From Actinoplanes campanulatus (GTDB taxonomy: Bacteria; Actinomycetota; Actinomycetes; Mycobacteriales; Micromonosporaceae): DNA of 64,000 nucleotides. Positions within the stretch are counted from its first letter, which is position 1; every line of letters begins with the position of its first letter. The position numbers and the translations under genes are program-made. The notes beneath the pieces were generated by a model. The model made no database searches and had not been told where the DNA came from. It saw nothing but the letters and a program-made list of their open reading frames with translations. Of the stretch, positions 8,467 through 16,617 are shown one piece after another. The stretch lies in NCBI RefSeq assembly GCF_014647795.1, contig NZ_BMPW01000020.1:124001-188000 (forward strand), given 5' to 3'.

Positions 8467-11400
8467 TTATCGGCGGGTGCGGGTGAACGCCGCCTCGACA
8501 TCCCCCTGATAGGAGATGTCGATCAGCCGGGCCACCGCATCCAGCAGTTGGTCTCCCGTGGCGCCGGTCTTCCAGCCCAGCAGCATGCGCTGCTGGTCGG
8601 CGACCGACAGACTCTGCGCGATCGTGGCGTCCGCCTCCCAGCCGAGGCCGAGCGCCGCATCCTGAACCTGCGGCAACGCTGCCGCTGCGATCCGGTCTGC
8701 GGCCGCCTCGACCCGGCCGGCCTCACCCTCCATGCCGAGGGCGAAACCTTGGGCGGTGTAGGCGCCGGCCTGCGCCATCACCTTCGACGGCGATTCGATG
8801 CCGAGTGCCGAGTTGACGGCGTTGGTGACGTAGTTGCGGGCAAAGCTGGTGACCTTGTTCCACAGCCAGGTGCTGAGGCTGGAGATCCCGTTCCACAGGC
8901 CGTACACGACATTCTTTCCTGTCGAAGAAAGCCAGTTGATCGAGTTCGACAGTGCGCCCGTCACCGTCGTCTTCAAGCCGGTGGCCTTCTCGCGCAGCCA
9001 CGTTCCCAGCGACGAGAGCCCGGAGCCTAGCCCGGAGACGGCGTTCTTTCCGGTCTGGACCAGCCACGAGCCGGCGCCCGACAGGGCATTACCGATCGTC
9101 GTCTTGAGTCCGACTGCCTTTTGCCGTAGCGACTCCACCATCGCGCCGATCCCGTTGAGGAGACCGCGAACCAGATCCTTGCCGATCTCCGCGAACACCG
9201 TGCTAGGCGACTTGATCCCGAACGTGGTCTTCACCGCGTCGATGAAGTTGGTGAACGGCGACAGCAAAAATTTCAGATTCGCCTCGAACGCCGCCCCTAG
9301 ACCCGCGAGCAGACCAGCGAATATTGCCCGGCCGATGTCGGCGCCGACCGAGCCGCCCTTCTCCGAACCTCCGACGCCGATCCTCTTCAGGAAGTCGTTG
9401 ATTGCGGTCGCAGCCTCACCGAACTCGACCGCCGCGTTGGCGATGTCGCGAATCAGGTTGCGGATCTGTTCCTGGTTGGTCGGGTTGTTCAGCCAGTCCG
9501 CGACCCGGTCCAGGCCGCGCCGGAACGCTTCCAGCGGCGACTGTGACGAATCCGTCGCCTGCGCCCCAGTGATCGTCTCGATGATGCCGCCGATGATGCG
9601 GACTACGGAGCCACCGATCCGGCCGATCTCACCGAGTGCGACGGTGGCACGTTCGAAGAAGTCCTTCAACGCGTCGGAATCCTCGCCAGCCTGCACCCAG
9701 TCACTGAACTTCGTGACCACCGTGGCGATGCCCTCACCGAGCGCCTCGAGGAACGGCGCTGACGCCTCGACCAAGTCACCGAGCGCGGGCACCAGTTTCT
9801 GCGACACCGAGTCGAAGACGGCGTCCATGCCGACGCGGAAGCCCTCCAACCCGATCGAGATGTCCTTCATGAACTCTCGGTCTGTCAGCGACGTGCCGAG
9901 ATCCTTGAAGAAGCCGTTGAACGTGGTCGCATAGTCGCCGAGGTTCTTGTGTAGCCGCGGAATCCACTCCGACCCCAGATTGGTGACCGTCTTGTCCAAG
10001 TCACGGAACAGGCGTTCCTGCACGTCCAGGCGCAAGTCCTCGAACGCCGGTTTCAGGTCCTTGACCGCCTGCACGAACTTCGCCGCCGCCGGCGCCAGCC
10101 TCGTGATCTCGCGGGCGACGCCGCCGCCCCCCGCCGCGACACCCTGCTGTGCCTGCGCCAGGGACTCCTGCGCCGACGTCAGCCCGTCCGCCGCCGACTT
10201 GACGCCGTCCATCGCGGCGGCGACACCGTCCTGCGCGGAGGCGAGGCTGTCGTTGGCCTCGATGATGCCGATCTGCGCATCCCGGACACCCTGCAAAGCG
10301 TCCCGCTGCTCCTGGAGTGCGTCTTGAACCTGGTCGGAGCCCTCAACACCCTTGCGGTTGGCTTCCTCGGTCTCCGCCGATAGGTCGCTGGTGGTGTCCT
10401 TGGCCTCGTCGAGGGTTTGCAGCGCCTGCCTGTAGGCGAGATCCGCCCGCTTGATGTCGGGAATGTTGCCCGACAGTTTGGCCTCGTTGAGGGCCCGCAG
10501 CGCCTCTTCGACACCGAGGGCAGCATCCTCCTCCGACAGGCGGGCCCCACGAAGACTGCGGTTCAAGTCGTCAATCGACTCGGCCGCCTCCTCGCGGGCA
10601 CGGGCGATCGCCTGCTGCGCCGACAGAGCACGCCGCTGCGCCTCCACCAGCCGCAGCTCCGCCGCCTCCACCCCCCGGTGTGCGGCAGCCAAAGCCCGCT
10701 CGGACGCCTCTACCTGCCGGTTCGCGGCGGCGATCCCACGCCGGGCAGCCTCCACCTGACGCGCGGCCGCAGCGATCTGCTTGCCCTGGTTGCCCGCCCC
10801 GCCACCACCCCCGCCACCGCCCCCGCTCGGCTTGAACGCCTCCGAGATGCCCTTGAACCCGAGTGCCAGCGCCCCAAATGCGGCACCCGCACCCGCGAGA
10901 GCGCCAGGGATCGCCGCCGCCGCACCCGCCACCGCCGTGATAGCCGGCACTGCCGCCACCGCCGCTGCTGCCAGCGCAGCCATCGCCGCGACAGCCCCAC
11001 CGAGCAGGCCGATGATGGTGCCGAGCGGCCCCGTTGACGAGCTGAGGGCGCCGACGAGTGCCCCGCCCATCTGAGCCGCGCTGGACGCGGTGCGGGTGAT
11101 CGCCGCGTCTAGGCCGTTGAGCAGCCCACCACCGAGTCCCGAGAACAGGCTGCGGATTTTGGACAGGGCTCCGCCCTTGTCAACATCCACATCGACCGGG
11201 ACTCGGACTTTGGCGCGGCCAACCGCCCGGTCGGCGGCAGCCTCGACCTTCTCACCGAGCCCGGTCGTGTCCGGATCAACCTTGATAGAAGCCTTGACCC
11301 GCTCCGACAGGGCAGCAACGGACGCCCGCAGTTCGGTTTCCAGTTTTGCCCGGTCGTCGACCTCGACCGGAATCTTCGCTTTGGCCTGCTGCGCCACCGC

Positions 11401-11790
11401 AGCCAGCTCGGCGGCGAGTTCACGGCGCAACCCGTCGGTGTCGGCGCCGACCGGGATTTCGGCGTTGATCGTGCGTGCCAGCGACTTGATCTGCCGCTGC
11501 ACTTCTTGCTGGAACGCCTCAAGCAGCGGATCCAAGCCGACCGGCACCCGCGGGGTGCGAGTCTTCTTCGCCTCCTCCTCAGTGTCGGCCGGCAAATCCT
11601 TCGTCACCGGCTCCGGCACGACCGGCAGCGGGATCGGCTTCGACCCCTTGAGCTTGGCTTTGAGCCCCTTAGCCGGGTCGAGGTCCTTGAACCCCTTCTC
11701 GACTTTGTCTTTCAGATCCTTCGCCAGCGTCGCTGCATCGGCGACAACCTCTACGCTGACTTCGCCCACCGAATCCGGGGATGTCATCAC
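8467..11790 (-). CDS. Tail tape measure protein
   Basis: A 1107-residue protein, the longest gene in the window. It has an N-terminal charged coiled-coil (1-215), a very hydrophobic Ala/Gly-rich stretch (about 225-310), a long Ala/Glu/Gln-rich coiled coil (about 330-560), and C-terminal amphipathic repeats including IKSPSTVFAEIGKDLV and IESPSKVMAQAGAYTA, both typical of tape measure proteins. It sets tail length and is placed just after the G/GT chaperones as usual. The start is GTG at 11790 or the adjacent in-frame ATG at 11787, which has better spacing from a GGGGG site. Confidence 0.93.
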   Translation of the reverse strand: MMTSPDSVGEVSVEVVADAATLAKDLKDKVEKGFKDLDPAKGLKAKLKGSKPIPLPVVPEPVTKDLPADTEEEAKKTRTPRVPVGLDPLLEAFQQEVQRQIKSLARTINAEIPVGADTDGLRRELAAELAAVAQQAKAKIPVEVDDRAKLETELRASVAALSERVKASIKVDPDTTGLGEKVEAAADRAVGRAKVRVPVDVDVDKGGALSKIRSLFSGLGGGLLNGLDAAITRTASSAAQMGGALVGALSSSTGPLGTIIGLLGGAVAAMAALAAAAVAAVPAITAVAGAAAAIPGALAGAGAAFGALALGFKGISEAFKPSGGGGGGGGGAGNQGKQIAAAARQVEAARRGIAAANRQVEASERALAAAHRGVEAAELRLVEAQRRALSAQQAIARAREEAAESIDDLNRSLRGARLSEEDAALGVEEALRALNEAKLSGNIPDIKRADLAYRQALQTLDEAKDTTSDLSAETEEANRKGVEGSDQVQDALQEQRDALQGVRDAQIGIIEANDSLASAQDGVAAAMDGVKSAADGLTSAQESLAQAQQGVAAGGGGVAREITRLAPAAAKFVQAVKDLKPAFEDLRLDVQERLFRDLDKTVTNLGSEWIPRLHKNLGDYATTFNGFFKDLGTSLTDREFMKDISIGLEGFRVGMDAVFDSVSQKLVPALGDLVEASAPFLEALGEGIATVVTKFSDWVQAGEDSDALKDFFERATVALGEIGRIGGSVVRIIGGIIETITGAQATDSSQSPLEAFRRGLDRVADWLNNPTNQEQIRNLIRDIANAAVEFGEAATAINDFLKRIGVGGSEKGGSVGADIGRAIFAGLLAGLGAAFEANLKFLLSPFTNFIDAVKTTFGIKSPSTVFAEIGKDLVRGLLNGIGAMVESLRQKAVGLKTTIGNALSGAGSWLVQTGKNAVSGLGSGLSSLGTWLREKATGLKTTVTGALSNSINWLSSTGKNVVYGLWNGISSLSTWLWNKVTSFARNYVTNAVNSALGIESPSKVMAQAGAYTAQGFALGMEGEAGRVEAAADRIAAAALPQVQDAALGLGWEADATIAQSLSVADQQRMLLGWKTGATGDQLLDAVARLIDISYQGDVEAAFTRTRR

Positions 11791-11807
11791 ACCCCCGACC
11801 CGCTGAT

Positions 11808-12562
11808 TCAGCTACCGCCAGGCGGGATCAGTCCGAGATTCATCAGCCGCTGCGCGACATCCGGGCCCGCCGGTTTCGTCCGTGGCACCTTCTGCTTCGG
11901 TAGCTCGACCGGTTTCGGTTTCTGCCCCTTACCGCCGCCGCGCTGCCAGTTCGCGCCCGCCAGGCGCAGATCGATCTGGCGAAGCAGGAACTCATTGACA
12001 CCCCACTCAGCCATCGGACCCCGCCGTGCCCGGTCCAAGGCGCCACCGGACGGCAAGTATTTGATCCGGACTAGGAGTTCGCGGGCAGTGCGCCGGCCTC
12101 CCGCGGTCGGGCCGTAGAGCGCCGCGCCGAGCCGGATGCCGTAGACGGCTTCGAGGTCCGCTTCGATGGCCTCCCCGTGCTCGGTGAGGAGCTGGTGGAG
12201 GCCGAGGATTCCCCCTCATCGACGCCAGATTGTTCGGACCACTGGGACAGCAGGTCCATCAGCATCGGCAGCGGCCGGGGCTTCACGGCCCGCCAGTCGG
12301 AGGCCTGGCCTTCATGTCCGGCGTCCATGATGAGGTCGAACAGGTCGTTGACCATCGCCTTCAAGGCGTTGACGTCGGGGTTGTCTTCCGACACCCGGCC
12401 TTGGAAGCCCATGACGTCGACTTGGATATCAAAGTCGAGCATGTGCATGTTCGGTAGCCGCCACCAGCGGTCGGCCCACCGGAACCAGAAATCGGGCTTG
12501 TTTTCGGCGTAGGTGCGCTGTAGGTCGTAGCCCTGGCCGGGGGGCGGCGCGAACTCGGTCAC
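11808..12562 (-). CDS. Tail assembly chaperone, frameshifted GT form
   Basis: Product of a -1 ribosomal frameshift from the shorter chaperone gene. Downstream of the slippery site at 12209-12215 the -1 frame is open and reads LHQLLTEHGEAIEADLEAVY and so on, then LLVRIKYLPSGGAL and MAEWGVNEFLLRQIDLRLAG, ending at 11808. This extension has no good start of its own and starts exactly where the zero-frame sequence loses protein-like composition. By analogy with lambda G/GT it binds the tape measure protein during tail assembly. Immediately upstream of the tape measure gene. Confidence 0.85.
12071..12562 (-). CDS. Tail assembly chaperone, short form
   Basis: A 163-residue zero-frame product. GTG at 12562 overlaps the preceding stop as GTGA, and a longer frame upstream is shadow. 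The first 115 residues (TEFAPPPGQGYDLQ onward; WRLPNMHMLDFDIQVDVMGF) look like a folded chaperone domain; after the slippery site the zero-frame tail is Ser/Thr/Arg-rich and low complexity. Lies between the tail tube region and the tape measure gene, the conserved place for this gene pair. Confidence 0.85.
   Translation of the reverse strand: MTEFAPPPGQGYDLQRTYAENKPDFWFRWADRWWRLPNMHMLDFDIQVDVMGFQGRVSEDNPDVNALKAMVNDLFDLIMDAGHEGQASDWRAVKPRPLPMLMDLLSQWSEQSGVDEGESSASTSSSPSTGRPSKRTSKPSTASGSARRSTARPREAGALPANS
12209..12215 (-). promoter_or_regulatory. Programmed -1 frameshift slippery heptamer
   Basis: The minus-strand sequence is G GGG GAA in the zero frame. Slipping back one base re-pairs GGG with GGG and GAA with GGA and puts the ribosome into the frame that encodes the GT extension. 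GGGGGAA is a heptamer type known from actinophage tail chaperone genes. Confidence 0.8.
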
Positions 12563-12921
12563 TGTGCCCTCCGGTGCGACACGGGCGGGTACTCGCCGGT
12601 CTGCCCGCGGCCCGCATCCGCTCTCGCGGGTGGTGGCTGCCAGCCCGGAATGTTCGCCCGCGGATCCGGTTGGCGCGGGTCGCCCCACGTGCTGACCGGC
12701 GGCTGGTTGGGTGTCTCCATGCGCCGCGTGGACTCCAGATCGGAACGACGCGGCGGCACACCGATCTGCAGGCTGTCCGCGAACACGGCCAGCGACACGA
12801 TCAGCCTGCCCTCGGCGTCGGGTTCGGCGGCGTACGAGTCGATGGGCAGGCTGACACCGGCGAGGGTGGCGATGTATCCGGCGGAGCCTTCCCCGCCGGG
12901 CATGATCTGTACTGCTGTCAT
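12559..12921 (-). CDS. Small protein of the tail gene cluster
   Basis: A 120-residue protein with ATG at 12921 after an AAGGAGTG ribosome binding site. The first 70 residues look folded; the C-terminal 50 residues are Pro/Arg/Gln-rich and probably disordered. It sits between the tail tube gene and the tail chaperone and is translationally coupled to the latter. No recognised domain. Confidence 0.7.
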   Translation of the reverse strand: MTAVQIMPGGEGSAGYIATLAGVSLPIDSYAAEPDAEGRLIVSLAVFADSLQIGVPPRRSDLESTRRMETPNQPPVSTWGDPRQPDPRANIPGWQPPPARADAGRGQTGEYPPVSHRRAQ

Positions 12922-12997
12922 GACACTCCTTGCGCGAGTACGCGGGTAGGAGACGCCGCCGGTCACCCGCGCGGGACCGGCGACGTCGAATAGGGGG

Positions 12998-13558
12998 TCA
13001 GAGGGCAAGCGCGTCTGACGCGATGTACCGGTACGCGAAATTTCCCGAAGGGTCGGCGTAGGCGCTCAAGGTCCACTCGTAGACAGTGACCCCGGCCGCC
13101 GACCACACCACGTCGCCCCGCTCGGTCACCTCACCGAGCGGAACGTAGATGCGCTGCAGATCGCTGCCGTCGATGCCGTGCAGCACCCACTGACGGATGT
13201 CGGTTCCGGGTGCCTTCTCCTCGATCGAAACACCCTCGGCTGTCTGGGTGATGGTCGAGCCCGCGAACTGAACCCCCAGCGTCATCAGGTTCGTTTCACT
13301 CGCTGCCAGGGTCCAGGTTTTGGTCGTCTGACCGGGGATACGACGGGCGAGTGTGTTGTTCTGCCAGATGAACACATCGGTCCGGTCCTGGCTGGTGGAT
13401 TCGGTGATGCCGTCCTCGGAGATCGCGCCGACCTCCTGGAAATCGGGGTCGAGCGAGGAGCCCGCGTCGGTCGGTGCGGTAGCGGTGACCGCCGAAGAGC
13501 TGGTGGTGTATACGGCCCCGTTGGTGTACGCCCTGATCAGGGTGATGTCGACCGCCAT
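12998..13558 (-). CDS. Major tail tube protein
   Basis: A 186-residue beta-rich protein located directly before the tail chaperone and tape measure genes, where the tail tube gene is normally found. Features such as DFQEVGAISEDGITESTSQD near the N-terminus and VTVYEWTLSAYADPSGN near the C-terminus fit the tube fold of long-tailed actinophages. ATG at 13558 is preceded by AAGGAGG. A hairpin lies just upstream. Confidence 0.85.
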   Translation of the reverse strand: MAVDITLIRAYTNGAVYTTSSSAVTATAPTDAGSSLDPDFQEVGAISEDGITESTSQDRTDVFIWQNNTLARRIPGQTTKTWTLAASETNLMTLGVQFAGSTITQTAEGVSIEEKAPGTDIRQWVLHGIDGSDLQRIYVPLGEVTERGDVVWSAAGVTVYEWTLSAYADPSGNFAYRYIASDALAL

Positions 13559-13587
13559 GGGTCAGCCTCCTTGTGGCATGGCAAAGG

Positions 13588-13603
13588 CCCGGCGGTCGCC
13601 GGG
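13588..13603 (-). terminator. Hairpin upstream of the tail tube gene
   Basis: CCCGGCG and CGCCGGG form a compact stem; on the minus strand the stem is followed by CCTTTG. Located between the stop at 13630 and the start at 13558. The terminal T tract is short, so partial termination or transcript stabilisation are both possible. Confidence 0.5.
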
Positions 13604-13629
13604 TAGGGAATTCGGAAAGCCGAGAAGGA

Positions 13630-14142
13630 TCAGGCAGAGCAGCCGATGACCACGATGTCGTAGGTGACGCTCGTGCCCGACGACGAGTTCGCGATCTTCA
13701 ACAGGTCGGTAGAGCCGGCGGCCGTCACGTAGCCGGTCGCGTCGGCGGACCCGGCCACCAGAGCGAACACCGCCCCCGGGCGGACAGTCACCGTGTGCGT
13801 GGCACCGCCGTTCCAGGACACGAACTGCGTCGCCGAGGCTCCACCCACGAGCACGTTGTTGGTGTTCGCCGCTGCCGCCGCGATGATCAGGCCCTTGACC
13901 CGGGCGAGCGTGATGGTGGACCCGAACGCGTCAGTGAGCACACCCGCCAGGTCGATGTCCTCAGACGAACTCGCGGCGAGCGTGCGCGTGTCGTGGAAGA
14001 TCCGGTTCGCCTGGCCGGCGGACGTACCGTCAGTGAGGTCCGTCATGTAGCTCTTGGCCAGCTGGGCGGACGCGGAGCCCAGGTCTAGGGCGGCGGTCTG
14101 CATTGCGGACGCGGCAATGGTGATTCGGCTGGTCAGCGACAT
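13630..14142 (-). CDS. Beta-rich structural protein upstream of the tail tube gene
   Basis: A 170-residue Ala/Ser/Thr/Val-rich protein. The start at 14142 (SLTSRITIAASA) has a GGAGGAACC site; an upstream in-frame ATG lacks one. The segment EDIDLAGVLTDAFGSTITLA followed by VKGLIIAAAAANTNNVLVGG is typical of small beta-rich virion proteins annotated as hypothetical in actinophages. Its position between completion proteins and the tail tube suggests a tail or neck decoration. Confidence 0.65.
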   Translation of the reverse strand: MSLTSRITIAASAMQTAALDLGSASAQLAKSYMTDLTDGTSAGQANRIFHDTRTLAASSSEDIDLAGVLTDAFGSTITLARVKGLIIAAAAANTNNVLVGGASATQFVSWNGGATHTVTVRPGAVFALVAGSADATGYVTAAGSTDLLKIANSSSGTSVTYDIVVIGCSA

Positions 14143-14166
14143 GGTTCCTCCGGGCATGCAGAAAGG

Positions 14167-14190
14167 CCCGACACGGCGCCGCCGTCCGGG
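14167..14190 (-). terminator. Hairpin between completion and structural genes
   Basis: Nested inverted repeats CCCG...CGGG and ACGGCG...CGCCGT form one stem; on the minus strand it is followed by CCTTTC. Located between the stop at 14212 and the start at 14142, the same arrangement as the hairpin before the tail tube gene. Confidence 0.5.
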
Positions 14191-14211
14191 TAGTGGGGAA
14201 GTATTGGTGGG

Positions 14212-14601
14212 TTAGATGACGCCGTGCAGGAGCACGCGGTATGAGGCGGTGCGCCGGTAGACCGTCGGGTCGGGTGACCAGCAGGGCGGTGACGCCTTCA
14301 CTCGCTTCACAAAGATCCCGTTTGCGAAGGTGTGCCGGGGGAGCAGGAACGTCATCGCCTGCCAGATGGTGTGGGCGGCGTTCCGGGCGTGGGCGGCTTC
14401 GGCGGCGTAGGTGTCGACGTCGAACAGCGGCTCATCGAGGCTGACCGCCAGGTCGTCGGTGCCGGGCGCGCGTTGCAGGTGGTTGAACGCTGCCGTAAAC
14501 CGGAGGTTCGGTGGCAGGTTGGGATCGCACCAGATCTTTAGCCCGGTGACGGTAGCCAGCCACTCGCTGATGATGAGTTCGGGGTCTGCGTACTCGGCCA
14601 T
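14212..14601 (-). CDS. Tail terminator-like protein
   Basis: A 129-residue protein whose ATG overlaps the preceding stop (TGATG). Size, predicted alternating alpha/beta pattern and location between the HK97 gp10-like protein and the tail tube match the tail terminator or tail completion family. The N-terminal ADPELIISEWLA and a C-terminal strand-rich segment (YRRTASYRVLLHG) are consistent. Assigned mainly by synteny. Confidence 0.6.
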   Translation of the reverse strand: MAEYADPELIISEWLATVTGLKIWCDPNLPPNLRFTAAFNHLQRAPGTDDLAVSLDEPLFDVDTYAAEAAHARNAAHTIWQAMTFLLPRHTFANGIFVKRVKASPPCWSPDPTVYRRTASYRVLLHGVI

Positions 14602-14993
14602 CAGCGACCTGCTGCTCTCAGCGCGCGTCTAAGGACGTGGAGCGCCGGCGTGCCGGGGTGGTTGACGCGCCGCACCGGGTGTCGTGCGCCGGGCCAGGCG
14701 AGTGCCTTCTTGTTTTTGGGTTCGATGACGTGGGGACGTGACCCGTTCTCCAAGATCACGGCATGGTCTGAGTCGTTCACGACTTGTACGGCTGCCATTC
14801 CGCGAATGCGTGTGCGTTCGGTGCGGAATGAGTTGTGGTATTCGCCGGTGTCGCGGTGGGGTGCGGCGATTTGTTGGGCGAGGGTGATGACTTTGTTGGC
14901 GCGTCGTTCCAGCTCACGGTAGATCGCGTTGGACGACCCGGCCTGGCGCACGCCGCGCGAGTTGGGGCGGAAAGTCACGCGGACGGAGGCCAT
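14601..14993 (-). CDS. HK97 gp10-like head-tail completion protein
   Basis: A 130-residue basic protein; the ATG at 14993 lies eight bases after GGGAGG, while a GTG at 15002 is a less likely start. Residues RDTGEYHNSFRTER, AVILENGSRPHVIEPKN and HPGTPALHVLRRALR match the pattern of HK97 gp10-like minor head proteins (a substrate-like DTG.Y..S region, then E.G...H.I.PKN). It is probably part of the neck. Fits the connector to tail order. Confidence 0.75.
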   Translation of the reverse strand: MASVRVTFRPNSRGVRQAGSSNAIYRELERRANKVITLAQQIAAPHRDTGEYHNSFRTERTRIRGMAAVQVVNDSDHAVILENGSRPHVIEPKNKKALAWPGARHPVRRVNHPGTPALHVLRRALRAAGR

Positions 14994-15071
14994 TGTCGCC
15001 ACCTCCCGTTCGGGGTGACGCGGGCGTTAATGATCGTCTTTGCGTGAGATAATCAAGGCTCAAATTAAGAC

Positions 15072-15109
15072 GGGCCGGGCAGGAGTTGGCGCTCCTGTAA
15101 TCCCGGCCC
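15072..15109. repeat. Strong stem-loop between late genes and GIY-YIG gene
   Basis: GGGCCGGG-CAGGAG-ttggcg-CTCCTG-taat-CCCGGCCC: 14 base pairs with one four-base bulge. It lies between the divergent starts of the completion gene (minus) and the GIY-YIG gene (plus). Could shield the inserted plus-strand cassette from late transcription or act as an RNA element. Confidence 0.6.
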
Positions 15110-15134
15110 TTGACCGCCTATCGGGAGGCGACCC

Positions 15135-15677
15135 GTGACCATCGTTGCACAAGAAGATGCCGACCAGGATCAGACGCTTTATCGCTTCTACGACGCCTCT
15201 GATGCCCTGCTCTACATCGGCATCACCGGCGACCCCGGAATCCGCTGGTATGACCACGCCAAGCTCAAAGGCTGGTGGCGGGACGTTATGACGGTCAAGG
15301 TGGAGCACTTCGACACCCGCAAGGAGGTCGAGGCCGCCGAGAAGTCCGCGATTGTCACCGAGCGTCCGGTTCACAACATCACTTACAACTCCGACAAGCG
15401 GAGACTCGCCGCCGTCGTGATCGGGCCACCTACTGACCCAGCCCATTTCAGCGGTTCGTGCTGGAAGTGCGCTTACGCGGTCACCGGCAAGCACCGTGGG
15501 CACCTGCCAACACGGATGGAATGGGCCGAAGGCAACCTCACGATCCGCTATCGCTGCATCATTGGGCACGAGTGGAAGGAGGAGTGGGAGGACGCGATCT
15601 ACCGCATCGCTGGGTGCAACTGTGACTGGTGCCTCGACGCCAACCATGCGCGGCTGGAGATGAGCTATCCGCAGTAA
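15135..15677 (+). CDS. GIY-YIG nuclease domain protein
   Basis: A 180-residue protein with GTG start after GGGAGG. The N-terminal 80 residues hold the GIY-YIG fold: LYRFYD and LLYIGIT (residues 15-31), an Arg at 37, His at 41, a catalytic Glu candidate in VEAAEKSAI, and Asn81. The C-terminal half contains Cys/His pairs (SCWKCAY, CIIGHEW, CNCDWCLD) that probably bind zinc and DNA. It is on the plus strand in the middle of minus-strand late genes, as expected for a mobile homing endonuclease or cargo gene. Confidence 0.85.
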   Translation: MTIVAQEDADQDQTLYRFYDASDALLYIGITGDPGIRWYDHAKLKGWWRDVMTVKVEHFDTRKEVEAAEKSAIVTERPVHNITYNSDKRRLAAVVIGPPTDPAHFSGSCWKCAYAVTGKHRGHLPTRMEWAEGNLTIRYRCIIGHEWKEEWEDAIYRIAGCNCDWCLDANHARLEMSYPQ

Positions 15678-15804
15678 CCGACTGCACGCGCTCGCTTCGC
15701 TCGACGCGGCCGACGTGAAGATCCGGAAGAGCAGAACACCTCGACGAGCGATGCCGCCCGCTGCTCGTCGGTGAGAAGTTCAAGACCGCACCGAAGGAGA
15801 AGAC

Positions 15805-16023
15805 ATGCCCGGTCCGACTCAGCCCGAGGGCTACGACGACGAGGCGCTGGAAGCCGAAGGCTGGGCGATTGGCCTCGACGTGTGGCTGGTTGTCACCGGT
15901 GCGCTCGCCCGTCACTATGGCGGCGACGCGGAGCTCGCGAATGCCCAGTTGTGGTCGCTGCGGCGGGCGATCCGGGCGGAGGTGTTCGACGAACTCGGCC
16001 ATCCGGGTCTCGACGGCGAGTGA
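15805..16023 (+). CDS. Small acidic protein, plus-strand cassette
   Basis: A 72-residue protein with a good AAGGAGA ribosome binding site. Acidic N-terminus (PEGYDDEALEAEGWA) followed by an amphipathic helical region (AQLWSLRRAIRAEVFDEL). No recognised domain. It follows the GIY-YIG gene and precedes the DUF6221-like gene on the same strand. Confidence 0.65.
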   Translation: MPGPTQPEGYDDEALEAEGWAIGLDVWLVVTGALARHYGGDAELANAQLWSLRRAIRAEVFDELGHPGLDGE

Positions 16024-16034
16024 GCCTGCCGCGA

Positions 16035-16086
16035 GCTTCGCACTACCTCGCACCTGTGCGATGTTGGGTGTGAAGTAGTGCGAAGC
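16035..16086. repeat. Nested inverted repeat in the plus-strand cassette
   Basis: Perfect 12-bp repeat GCTTCGCACTAC (16035-16046) and GTAGTGCGAAGC (16075-16086), enclosing a second palindrome TCGCAC-ct-GTGCGA (16048-16061). The CGCAC core occurs in every arm. Located between two plus-strand genes, 23 bases before the GTG of the second; it may be an operator or an RNA structure. Confidence 0.65.
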
Positions 16087-16108
16087 TGCTGCCAAGTAGA
16101 GGAGACAC

Positions 16109-16435
16109 GTGGACGACCTGATCGAGTTCTACCGGGCGCGGCTCGACGAGGCTGAGCAGATCGCCCAGCAGGCGACTGCCGGGCTATGGGTGTGGAGCCG
16201 TGAGTACGTCACACCGCCCGGCTACCACCACCGCACCGTCGGCCCGCTTGAACCCGGCGACGCGGTGCATATCGCCGCGTGGAATCCGGACCACGTGCTG
16301 GCCGACATCGCGGCGAAGCGGGCCATCCTCGATGAGTACTCGTGGGAGGCTGGCGAAACCCGCGCGATTCGACATCTCGTGCAGCCGTTCGCCGGCCACC
16401 CGGACTTCCGTGACGAGTGGCGGCTACCTGAATGA
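16109..16435 (+). CDS. DUF6221-like protein
   Basis: A 108-residue protein starting with GTG after GAGGAGA. The pattern DLIEFYRARLDEAEQIAQQA, then VLADIAAKRAILDEY and RHLVQPFAGHPDFRDEW, is that of DUF6221 proteins, which are common in Streptomyces genomes and mobile elements. Function unknown. Part of a plus-strand cassette within the late region; the next gene overlaps as ATGA. Confidence 0.8.
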   Translation: MDDLIEFYRARLDEAEQIAQQATAGLWVWSREYVTPPGYHHRTVGPLEPGDAVHIAAWNPDHVLADIAAKRAILDEYSWEAGETRAIRHLVQPFAGHPDFRDEWRLPE

Positions 16436-16617
16436 CTGAGCCGCGCCGACGCCTGCGAGAACTCCGGGCCGCCGCCGCCGAGCGCCGCCGGGCCATGCCT
16501 GATTACCCGGACAGCCCGGAGGATCGGGCCGAGCAGCTTGCCATCGTGATCGCGTTCGAGCCGTTGCAGGCGGAGGCCATCGCCGGACAGGAGGTTGAGG
16601 CGGGCGGCTACCAGTAG
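16432..16617 (+). CDS. Small charged protein, end of plus-strand cassette
   Basis: A 61-residue protein whose ATG overlaps the stop of the DUF6221-like gene (ATGA), so it is probably translated by coupling. Arg/Glu/Ala-rich, helical (RRRLRELRAAAAERRRAMP). Its 3' end overlaps the 3' end of the convergent connector gene by 10 bases. No known family. Confidence 0.6.
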   Translation: MTEPRRRLRELRAAAAERRRAMPDYPDSPEDRAEQLAIVIAFEPLQAEAIAGQEVEAGGYQ

